Source: Paraescarpia echinospica
Taxonomy: Eukaryota > Annelida > Polychaeta > Sabellida > Siboglinidae
DNA: 64,000 bases
Assembly: GCA_020002185.1 (NCBI GenBank)
Contig: CM034538.1
Coordinates: 3,192,773-3,256,772, forward strand
Direction of reading: 5' to 3'
Part shown: piece by piece, positions 34,426 to 45,700 of the stretch
How the letters are laid out: each line of letters opens with the position of its first letter
Numbering within the stretch: position 1 is the first letter of the stretch
Made by a program: the position numbers and the translations under genes
The notes under the pieces: generated by a model
Databases searched by the model: none
What the model saw: only the letters and a program-made list of their open reading frames with translations
What the model was told of the DNA's origin: nothing

Positions 34426-35299
34426 ACTTGTTTATTGCTTGTATTTATAATTTTTTATAACAGGTTTGGTGACAGAGTAACCACACTCGTTTACCTGAAG
34501 GTGAAGAGCTTTGAAGCATGCATCTGCATGTGGTGTCGACACACCTCAAGTTCTAAAAATATAGTACATCTATTAATAGTCAGCACTGATTGTTTCTAAC
34601 AATAATCATTTTAATGTACTTACAAAAGTTGCAATGCAATGAATGACCACCTGCCAAATGCAACCAATGCCAATGGTCAAGAGCTATCTATATAATATAT
34701 ACATGTTATGGGCATTAATGTCCATGGTATTGAGGAGCGCTAGTTTTCTGAACATAAAAAAAACTCACAGAAGGGACAATAAAAAAACCTGGTGAAACTA
34801 CTGGAATATTCTTTTCCTTGTAAATAATTAAATACCAAGACTACATACAATTGAATTCAAATGAATTTTTTAAATGTCCCATAATAGTATTTTTTCATAT
34901 ATATATAAAAGTAATAAATTTGTTAAATTACTATTACATTACTGTTGTTAGTAAATTATGTACATATTGGTTCAATAATTATAATCATTACGGATCATTT
35001 ATAATGCATTTACACTATTAATCTTTTCCCAAGCCTACTTAGGCTACTAGCCTACTACCATATACGACATAGACATAATATAGTCACTATTATTGACATA
35101 AGTATATGCCATAGGCATAGCGTTGCACTGTTAGCTGATATTAGTCTATAGTAAATAGGGCCCAGCCAGGCCGTCCATACCGCCATTGCCAATGACTAAA
35201 AGGAAAACAATCAAATAAATTTAGTACAAGCAACATTAATATATATACTCATACGTCTAAATATACGTGATTATAGCTAAATAAATCGAAATTACTAAC
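34426..35299. other. Intergenic or intronic, unassigned
   Basis: If the exon at 35300-35430 is real, this lies in its first intron. A 58-base exon-like segment at 34504-34561 (minus; TTTTTAG acceptor, CAG|GTAAAC donor) does not continue its frame, so it was not called. Confidence 0.35.
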
Positions 35300-35430
35300 C
35301 TGTCTGGAAGAACCTTTGCGAACGCTGCATCTCGTCTGTTGATATTGTGACTTACACCACGGGCAACGGCCCACGGCCACAGTCCACTGGCACTGTCGCC
35401 AACTCCTTCTGTTTGCTTTGTTTCTTCCAT
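35300..35430 (-). CDS. Possible first coding exon of an unrecognised gene
   Basis: On the minus strand an ATG at 35430 opens 43 codons (MEETKQTEGVGDSASGLWPW, later NINRRDAAFAKVLPD) ending at a strong donor, ACAG|GTTAGT, in phase 2. Its base composition is richer in GC than the flanks. I do not recognise the product, and no in-frame second exon was found, so this remains a hypothesis. Confidence 0.4.
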
Positions 35431-35977
35431 AGTCGTTCTCTAATAGAAATACACCTTTATGCGTGGGTACTGTTTTTGTCTGTCTAATTTAGCCCATTTT
35501 GCCGTGTCGGTGGCATGTATGTTCGTGGACGTCCACTCGTTGCCTAAACTCGGAATTCCATAATATCAACAGCGCCAAAGGGTGGGGATCAAAGGTCAAT
35601 ATCGCCCATAATTCGCGATCACGAGAAGACAAGAACGCGATTTCACGCCGAGTTCAATGTCCATACTCAGCTAAAATCGAAGCAAAAAACCGGATCCGGT
35701 TTTTACTAAAAATGAAAGAGTTCGCAGTTTTTGAATTAATTTTATAAAAACGAACTAATACGTATGCATAAACGAACTTGGATATCATTGGGGGGTACCT
35801 GATTCCTGTGTTTTTGTGTGAAATTACTAAGAACCGCGAGGAGCAAGACAATCGAATTGGTTGAGTACCTTTAACACGCCCGCACATACTCGCACGCACC
35901 CCACACACCCACTTCCATCCCTTCCTCGTTGCCTCACATTCAAGCTAAGGACCTAAAACCTAATAAAATAAAATATA
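35431..35977. other. Flank of the possible exon; promoter not identified
   Basis: No gene or repeat recognised. It ends where CR1 copy E1 begins. Confidence 0.35.
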
Positions 35978-38558
35978 CTTGGAATAACCAAATCATGTGC
36001 GAACACCGATATAACATATGCCGAATTGGGACTGACAGGATATGTAATGTTTAGGAAAGATAGAATAGGAAGAAGGGGAGGCGGGGTTATTTGATATATT
36101 AAAGAATATATCCAGACTGATGAAATAAAATTAGAAAGAGAAGCAGATTGCGAAGAAGCTGTTTGGTGTAACATAGTTACAGGAAACTCGACGTTAATGG
36201 TTGGGTTAGTTTATCGAAGTCCAAACATAAGCATACAAGATAATGAAAAAGTACAACACGCTATATGGGAAGTGAGCAAACGCGACTGTTTTATTATGGG
36301 GGATTTTAACCATATGGGCATGCATATACAATGGAAATCTCTTCAGAGTAATGAGGAGTGGAGACCACAAGTTTTTAGTTTTAGTACAAGATAGTTTCCT
36401 TTCTTAACATGTGCTAAAAGCAACCAGGAGTGAAAATGTGTTAAACAGAGTTTTATCCTCACACAATGAATTAGTCGACAATGTCAAGATATGTGAGCTA
36501 CTGGGGAGTATTGATCACAACCAGATACATTTTACCATCAAAGTAAAATCAGAAATGAATAATAAAAAGCAGTACAGTAGAAATTTCCACAAAGGAAGAT
36601 ATGGGACATGAGGAAATATTTAGCAAAGATAGACTGGAATAACACACTGAAGAATAAGACACCAACAGAATGCGGAAATATCTTAAAGAGTGAAAATAAA
36701 TATATCGTCGATACATTTGTTCCCTTAAAAAACAAGGGAAACGGTAAAAAAGATACACTTATCGAAAGAAGCCATTAGAAAAAAAAAAGTACAAACACGT
36801 GACATGGAAGTCATATAAACGTACTGGAAATGATGAAGACTACAACATTTATAAAGAAGTTTTAAACCAAGCTACACCTGAAATTAGAAATTCAAAGAGA
36901 GCTGTGAACAAAATTAGCTTTTAATATAAAACATGACAGCAAGAGTTTTTATGCGTATGTTCGAAGCAAACAGAAAGTTCATGATAAGGTCGGTCGTCCT
37001 CTAGAAGATAGTGCTGGAAATATAATGTCAGAAGTATTTTTAATGGCAGAAGACCTGAATTAGTATTTTAGTTCGGTGCTTACCAGATAAGATATTAGTT
37101 CACTGCTAGTACCAGAGGGTAAGTTCAGGGAGGCAGAATCAGACTATATAGAACAGTTAATTGTAACCCCGTAAATTGTAGCTAAGAAAATAAGGGGCGT
37201 GAAGGATAATAAATCACCTGGAGTGGGTGGGATTCCGCCCAAACTACTATTATAAATTGTAGAACAAATTAGCACACCGCTTGCAATAGTTTTCAATTTG
37301 TCGTTAGAAGAGGGAGTGGTTCCTTTAAAATGGAAAGACGCAAACATTATACCGTTATTTAAAAACAGGTTCGAGAAATAAGTCAGAAAATTATAGAACA
37401 GTGAGTTTAATATCGGTGATTGGCAAATTATTATAAAGACTAATTAAAGATTACATGGTTGATTTTCTCGTGAAACATAACTTGATGAAACCGACTCAAC
37501 ATCGGTTTTTTTAAAGCGAGGTTATGCTTAACAAATGTGTTATTTTTTGGAAGATATCACTAAGTGGGTAGACGAAGGATTACCAGTAAATATAATATAA
37601 TTGGATTTTCAAAAAGCTTTCGAGAAAGTACCACATCAAAAATTATACTGCTGAAACTAAAGGCCCGTGGTATAGGAAATGGTTCAATTCACTAGATAGA
37701 AAAACGGCTGATTGACAGAAGACAACGGGTAGTTGATGAGGAGATTTCAAACTGTAAATCAGTTTTCAGTGGGGTACCACATGGAGCAGTATTGGGACCT
37801 ATATTAGTCTTAATATATATATATATATATATAAACGATTTGGACGATGATATATTAAGCGAGGTGTTGACATTTGCGGATGATACAAAGGTGTTTAGAA
37901 GGATTAAAAGTGACGGAGACAGACAGCAATACAAGATGATATGAAAAGTAGCAAATGTTATTAAATGTTTGGAAATGTAGATGCCTCCATACAGGACATG
38001 GGAACGAAGATGTACATATACAATGGGGGGGGGGTACTTAACCAAGTACTCCTGTATAAGAAAAGGACTTGGGATTAAGTGCTGATATTAAGGTTTCAGA
38101 GCGTGCGGAATTGCAGCTTCAAAGGGAAATCAAATCCTTGGATTAATTAGGCGAAATATAGCGTATAAGGAAAACGAACTAATAATACCACTGTACAAAA
38201 CAATAGTTAGACTTCATTTAGAATATTGTATACAAGCGTGGAGGCCATACCGCAAGAAGGACATAGATATGCTAGAAAGATTACAGAGGAGAGCGACTAA
38301 ATTGATACCAAAAACTGAGCGATTTTAGTTATGAAAAACGCGTGATAGAATGTGGTTTAACAACACTAGAGACCAGGAGATTGACAGGAGATCACATAGA
38401 AATGTTGAATGGATATTGATATAAATATTTTTCTCGGTTAAGAAAGATAGAAAGACTAAAGGAAATGAAGTTACATTAGTAAAGGAGCAGTGTAGATTAG
38501 AAATAAGAAAGTTCTCATTTTCACAAAGGACTGTAAATGAATGGAACATTATACCGTT
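35978..38558 (+). mobile_element. CR1 LINE copy E1, old and interrupted
   Basis: It begins inside the endonuclease (AELGLTGYVMFRK) and shows many stops and small indels through GDFNH, SDHNQIHF-like (here IDHNQ), DFQKAFEKVP and FADDTKVF. It breaks off at AATGAATGGAACA (38546-38558); the remainder (GATTATCTGCTGATTG...) reappears at 39971. Confidence 0.85.
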
Positions 38559-39966
38559 ATTCAAAAAAGGTTCGATAAATAAGTCAGAGAACTATAGACC
38601 AGTGAGTTTAACATCAGTGATTTGTAAATTATTAGAAAGACTAATTAAAGATCACATGGTGGATTTTCTTGTTAAACACAACTTGATTAACCCATCTCAA
38701 CATGGTTTTTTAAAGCGAGGTCATGCTTAACAAATATGTTATGTTTTTTGGAAGACATCACTAAGTGGGTAGATGAGGGATCACCAGTAGATATCGTCTA
38801 CTTAGATTTTCAAAAAGCTTTCGACAAAGTACCACATCAAAGATTACTGCTTAAACTAAATGCCCATGGCATAGGAAATGGTATAATAAACTGGACAGAA
38901 CAATGGCTGATTGACAGAAGACAACGTGTAGTAGTTGATGGGGAGGCTTCAAACTGGAAATCGGTATTGAGTGGGGTACCACAGGGATCAGTATTAGGAC
39001 CTATATTATTCTTAATATATATCAACGATTTGGATGATGAAATAACAAGCAAGGTGTTGAAATTTGCGGATGATACAAAAGTGTTTAGAAGGATTCAAAG
39101 TGATGGAGATAGACAGCATTTACAAGATGATCTTGACAGGTTGATCAAATGGTCTGAAAAGTGGCAAATGCTGTTCAATTTTGGGAAATGTAAATGCCTC
39201 CACACAGGACATGGGAACGAAGAGGTAGAATATACAATGGGGGTACTGTACTAAGTACTACTGTAAAAGAAAAGGACTTAGGGTTAACCATTAGTGCTGA
39301 TATGAAGGTTTCAGAGCAGTGCGGAATTGCAGCTTCAAAGGGAAATCAAATCCTTGGATTAATTAGGCGAAACATAACGTATAAGGAAAAAGAGCTAATA
39401 ATACCGCTGTACAAAACAATAGTTAGGCCTCATTTAGAATATTGTATTCAAGCGTGGAGGCCATATCGCAGGAAGGACATAGATATGCTAGAAAGAGTGC
39501 AAAGGAGAGCAACTAAAATGATACAAAAACTGAGGGATCTTAGTTACGAAATACGCCTAAAAAAATGCGGTTTAACAACACTAGAGACCAGGAGATTGAG
39601 AGGAATCAGATAGAAGTGTTTAAAATATTGAAGGGTTATGAAAATATTGATAGAAATATTTTTTTCTCAGTTAAGAAAGATAGAAGGACTAGAGGACATG
39701 AACTTACATTGGCAAAGGAGCAGAGTAGATTGGATATAAGAAAGTTTTCATTTTCACAAAGGACTGTAAATGAATGGAATAGATTACCTGCTGATTGTGT
39801 GGGTGCTAGTAGCGTGAATATGTTTAAAAATAAAATCGACACATACCTCAGACGGGCGGGATACACATAGATAAAAGGGTTGGACTCTCGATAAGCCAAA
39901 GGGCTTCCTTGTCCACCTGCCACCTAGAGTTAATTCTCTGGGTGGCAATCTTGTTAAATCTTGTTA
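38559..39966 (+). mobile_element. CR1 LINE copy E2, younger, nested in E1
   Basis: A 5'-truncated copy that begins at TTATACCGTTATTC (RT N-terminal region) and runs to a full 3' tail ending in TTGTTAAATCTTGTTA. The RT is nearly open: DFQKAFDKVPHQRLL, LSGVPQGSVLGPILF, FADDTKVFRR. Frame changes near 38720, 39240 and 39605 break it. AACA at both junctions is a possible short target duplication. Confidence 0.87.
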
Positions 39967-39970
39967 AACA

Positions 39971-40140
39971 GATTATCTGCTGATTGTGTGGGTGCTAGTA
40001 GCGTGAATGTTTTAAAATAAAATCGACACATACCTCAGAAGAGCGGGATACATGTAAATAAAAGGGTTGGACTCTCGATAAGCCAAATGGCTTCCTTGTC
40101 CACCTGCCATCTAAAGTTAATTATCTGGGTGGCAATCTTG
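39971..40140 (+). mobile_element. CR1 copy E1, 3' tail after the nested copy
   Basis: GATTATCTGCTGATTGTGTG continues E1 exactly where it stopped at 38558. The usual tail follows (GGGTTGGACTCTCGATAAGC, then CTTCCTTGTCCACCTGCC). Confidence 0.85.
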
Positions 40141-42365
40141 TTACCCCAAATGTTTGACTAAACTAGAGTAAGAAGACAACATTGGATCAACCGGGTAATC
40201 TTTCCCACAACACTGAGATGGCAGATTCACCACCATAGAAAAAGACAACAGAAAACAAAGAAAACGAGATACCGAGTCACACGAGTTTTTATGGTGTTTC
40301 AATAAACATCAGTAGAGAAAAGGCAAATTGTCGTCATCAATAAAATTATGCGGCCCGCGTACAGGTGCCGTTAAACTTTATTTATTAAGTTATTGTTCAA
40401 ATAATTTGTGTCAAGCTTCATGAATTTCTCTACACGTCTGTTGCTTGTACGAAATACACTCGTTAGACATCTTAATTAATTTTTTGATTGCTGAGAATAG
40501 CCCTTTGATACTCGGTAGTTAGCTCAATCAGCATACTAAAACAGTACCCATCATTTACATTTTAACAGAGTTCTGGCGATAAGCCAATACTTATTTTTAT
40601 ATAGCCCAATACACTGCATATGTGCTCGTATTAGTTCTTTAATTAGTATGAAATCATCGTCACCCCTTTCTCCCACTAGCATTTAACATGCTATACTTAT
40701 GAGAACCATAATTTGTCATTATGCAATGAGATGTCGATATCAAATTGAGTCACTCACATCAATCTTTTAGTATAACTCTGTCTGTTTTGTCTGCACCAGT
40801 CACCTCTGAATTACTATAATTTGAAGTAATATGTACCTTTAAAGTAAACTTAATTGGCTTGTTGTGTATTTGTTATCCCTTTAACATCTGTATCAACCAG
40901 GCTGCCTTGGCATGCTGGGTAATGTTTGAACAACATCCAGCAGGTTAATTTTAGGAGGGGGGTTGACGCTTTCGAGAAACAGGGAATAATATTAACATAA
41001 ACAAAATTATTAGGGGTTCGATTACATCTTACAAATTAAATTTGAGGAGGCTTTCACATTTAGGAAAAAGGGGATTCACAAAAAGGGGTTCACGTGAAAA
41101 AATTTTGATTACTGTTTTACCGTTTACCCATTTGAATATTACTAAACGAAAATAGGAAAATTACTCGTTTTTTTATTTTCACTATGTAGTTTTCAAAAAG
41201 GTTTACTAAATAACGATAAGTGCAATCGTATTTCATTTTCCGTTCTGATGCAGTGAAAACAAAAAACGATTTGTTTTATCGTTATTTTGCTTTTCTAACA
41301 TGTATTAGAAATACCGCTAATAGTAGATTGTATTCGTTTTTCCTTTTTTGTACTTCAAATATGAAAACGAAAAACGAACATTGTTTGGTACTTTTTCGTT
41401 CGCAAATTTCAAAACGAAAAAGACGGTATATACACGGACCATCATCACCATCTCTTCATACACGGACCCAATGAACGTTCTTGTTGTATTCGCACCTTGG
41501 CCAATTGAATCGCGTGTTAAAAATTGGCGCATGCTTCAAACGAAAGTTCTTTAAAATGTACTTTGTTGATTTACTACATAATTGAGCTTGTTGTAACTTT
41601 TCAGTTAGTTTTTAAGTTTACAGAAAAAGGGTGAACACACTGTATACTTGATGTCGTGATGATGAATATAATCATTATAATATTTTGTGTTGATAGAGCT
41701 TGTCTACAAATTGAAATTAGGTTTGACGCGCCGCGGTATCAAGACAAGTCCAGATCAAATGAACTTTAAATGTCTGATAGCAACTACCAAAAGTCTCTAT
41801 GTAGCACGAATGGAATTGCTGTCGTGCACTATTAGTTGTATATTTAAACTTTGTAACGTAGCTTTGTTATAAAAACGCCGCTATTGGCAGGCTGATTTGT
41901 TGACGAGAACCGTAATTCGCGTAAGTCTGCGCGATTTGCCCAAACACGTCACGCTGTCAAAATTTACACAGTCACAGGCGTATGGCAGTGGTGGGTAGAC
42001 TAGATCGTTGGCCACCCGGAGAATATTTGACAGAAACCAGTTTTCCACCGATTATAATATAAGCATGTTTTAGTCTCGCTGAAGAATTCAACTACTAGAT
42101 CCAGTCTAAATAATGTATGTTTTAAAAAGGTCACGATTGTAAAATTCGAAGGTTTGTATGTATAGTTACCAGTTACCTGTAATATGAGACTGAGATAATG
42201 TTATCACTAACAACGTTTTATTACTGAATGTTTAAGAATCAAGATTATATGAAGGCTTGAGCAAGTAGGGTAGTAGCAGTGTTGCAATTACATATACTAA
42301 GGCTAATTGTTTACATTACATACTATATAGTATAGGCCTATATATTAATATGATGATACTCTCTT
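40141..42365. other. Intergenic; NEK2 5' flank in its right part
   Basis: No coding gene recognised. Runs of AACGAAAA and its complement recur at 41150-41430 and could form small hairpins. An inverted CCAAT (ATTGG) lies at 41884, in the zone where a NEK2 promoter and non-coding first exon may lie; this is not established. Confidence 0.35.
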
Positions 42366-42475
42366 TTCGTTGGACTCTTGATAAGTCTTGTTCACTGGTC
42401 ATCTGATATTTCTACAGTCCACGGGATGGGTATCTTATTAAATTTTAATTTGTTAAATCTTATGCAAATTAAAAA
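42366..42475 (+). mobile_element. CR1 3' tail relic
   Basis: GTTGGACTCTTGATAAG, CTTGTTCACTGGTCATCTG and GGGTATCTTATTAAATTT match the shared 3' end of the PHD/SGNH CR1 family. Only about 100 bases remain, 180 bases upstream of the NEK2 start exon. Confidence 0.65.
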
Positions 42476-42634
42476 AAAATGTATTTGTGAAACATGATTG
42501 ATGTAATACCAAAGAAATTATACATTGTTATACAAGTTATATTCTGTAAGAACCATTATAATAATTTGGTTAAACCAAAGTCATTGACAGCTTGAAACGT
42601 ATGGTTATTTATGTAATCTTTGCATTTTTTACAG

Positions 42635-42746
42635 TAGTGTCTGTTTGAAGAAGATGCCATCTTTAGCAGACTACGATATCATCAGCCCAATAGGTTCTGG
42701 TTCTTATGGTACCTGCAAAAAGATATGTCGCAAGAAAGATGGAAAG
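42635..42746 (+). CDS. NEK2: NEK2 first coding exon (coding from 42654)
   Basis: Follows acceptor GCATTTTTTACAG; 19 untranslated bases precede ATG at 42654. Encodes residues 1-31 (MPSLADYDIISPIGSGSYGT and onwards) and ends AAAG|GTTTGT in phase 0. Confidence 0.9.
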
Positions 42747-45700
42747 GTTTGTGCTGCCTATCAAATCCTGAGTAATCTAATCCTTCAAGCAGTTTAGGTT
42801 TCCTGTTTTATAATTTACAATGCAGCAAACTGGTTCTTATGCTGGACATAACAAAATGTCCTCCAGTGGTGGCTGAGTGGTTTTACAGCATGTCTTGTGG
42901 TATTTTTGGAGCCCTAATTTGTGAATTTATATATAAATACTTTCAAAAAGAAAGCCCCCAAAATTTATGCTGCAAAATTTAAAATTGAAGCAACTATTGA
43001 ACATTTTATTTTAATAAGCTAAATTAGTTCATAAATATACTCACTCACTCATACACTCATCCCTTCACCGGCCAACTGTATTGTTGTGCACTTGGACATT
43101 TTCACTGCAATCTTTGTCCGCCTGGGACAGTTATTGGCTGCATCACACAACTCGTGTCACTCTTGACTTGTCTATTCTCAGCTGTTGTTGTCCGTGTGTA
43201 TTTTTTGTTGTCTTCCTAATTTTCTGCCAGCTTTGACCGTGCCTTGTAGTACTTATTTCTCTGGCATATGTTTTTTACAGTCGAACCATTGTAGTTTCCA
43301 GCATTTTACTGTGGTCAAAAGTTGTTCTTGAGTTCCTGCGGAGCTGGCGATTTAAATATGTATACACATATATATTCTGACTAGTGAAAAAATGTAATGT
43401 GAAAAAAAATGATCTGCCAATGGCATATCACCTGTCTCGTATTATTAGAAACAATTTGGGCGGTGCTTCAGTAGTGTATATGGTATAGTTGTACTTTGCC
43501 TCCTTGCCAGATCCTTGTGTGGAAGGAACTTGACTACGGCATGATGTCAGACATAGAGAAGCAGATGCTGGTATCGGAGGTGAACCTTCTACGCGAACTG
43601 AAACACGAACACATCGTGATGTACTATGACCGCATCATAGACCGCGGTCATACCAAACTCTACATCATCATGGAGTACTGTGAGGGGGGTGACCTCGCCA
43701 CGACCATCACGGCCATGAAGAAGGATGGGTAAGGGGGCTAAGGTGTCATTCTCAAACATTTCTCACATATAGGGTGTCGAGTTTTGGACAGTAAATATTG
43801 TTACATGTATAATTTATTGTTGTTTTAAAAATACCTTAAAATCGTGTTCAACGTTCAACAACATGGCTGTTTACAAGATGTGTTGATTAGTCACTTTATG
43901 TATAGTATGAACAATAGATAATAAAAAAGTAAGTTCTTATAATATGTAGCACAGTATCATTAGGACTGCTCAAAGCGCTTTACACAAATTTACTCTCTAG
44001 CAGACCTGTTCAATCAAGCACCATCTCGACTTCTCTAGGAAGCATTCAGCCATGCTGCAAGTAATGCGCAAAGACTATTCGTACACAAATATCCACCATT
44101 GTCTATAGCCAGATACTCATTTATACAGCTGAGTCAACTTGAGCAGTGTAGAGTAAATGAACTTGCCCAAGGTTTGAAACAGCAGCATAGGATTCGAACC
44201 TGGGTTCTCTTGATTGAGAGTGCGACGCTCTATCCACTGTGCCACTAGGCTCCATATACAATATATACATATATGTATATTCAGATCAGAAAATCTGTAT
44301 TAAAACCGAAATCCTTGACTAACATAAGCTAGTATTTACATTGACAGTCTTTCCACTGACTATTGTAGCCGCCACATAGACGAGGAGTACGTATGGCGTA
44401 TTGGCATACAGATCCTGTTGGCTCTGAAGGTGTGTCACAGTCGACTAAAGAATGGCAAGGCCGTGCTGCATCGTGACTTGAAGCCTGCCAATGTGTTCCT
44501 CGATGCGAACAAGAACGTCAAGATTGGTGACTTTGGACTCGCCCGAGTCCTCAACCATGACACGAGCTTCGCAAAGACATTTGTCGGAACACCCTACTAC
44601 ATGTCTCCTGTAGGTGATTAGTGCCATCTTGAATTGTTTACATATAAGATAGTAATTAAACCTGTTTCCTCAATTCAGTTTTGTATTCACCTTGTTTTAT
44701 TATCGTTTTGTGAAAAATGAAACCAAAGTTACAACCACGTTACAAATACAACATACGCCTGTCAGTTATCGACTTATTAATTCTGCTAGACAGTTTTATA
44801 ATTAAAACTGTTATTTGGAACTAGCTAGCATTACTAACTGAAGTTTTCAAAGTAGCAATGCAAAAGTAACATATTCTTCTTCCAAATAATACTTTCAGAA
44901 CACAAATTATGGAATTGCCTGCAAATGTCAGTTACAGACGCAACGGATGTTTGCAGGAGCAAATGAACTACATGTCATACAACGAGAAGTCAGACGTCTG
45001 GTCCGTGGGATGTCTGCTCTATGAACTCTGTGCCCTCCGACCTCCATTCATGGCAGCTAATCAGAAGGAGCTGGCGTCTCGCATTACCACTGGTCGATTC
45101 GCTCGCATCCCACTGCGATACTCGGACAACCTTAACCTTGTCATCTCGACACTGCTTACAGTGAACGTAAGTAGTCCAACTGTCAGAACAATTGACAGGG
45201 TAGGGCCGTGTAGTTATACATATATGTGAAATAGGTCACAGTGATAGGAAATAAAGACACAACTTAAAATATATTTATATTGTTCTTTGTATTTATAATA
45301 ATGTATAAGGTTAATTTAACTACTAAATACAAAAAAACATAATATTAGCATGTAAGTAATTAAATATGCCTTCAGTATATAACTATGTTCTTATATCAGT
45401 ACCATGTTCAGCGAATGGCTCAACTCACGTTTTAATTCACCTTCTAACAAGTCTTTTCCATTGAAAACCTTCACAAATTCTCTTGGAAGCTTTTGAATGA
45501 ATGAAACTTTATTTCAACAACAACAGACATACTATAGTAAATTATTAAATTATAGTTGTATACAATTGTTGAAAAAGGGCAAGAGAAGTGTAGCACTTAT
45601 GATTACTTGCCCTGTTAACAAAAACATAATACTATTTAACACCATTTGTAATTACACATTTGACCTCACCATACATGAAGCTTGTCTAATTCAGCATTTG

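Noticed and set aside
34504..34561. 58-base minus-strand exon-like segment with TTTTTAG acceptor and CAG|GTAAAC donor
   Set aside because: The phase does not match the possible exon at 35300-35430 (it gives an immediate stop), and the product is not recognised.
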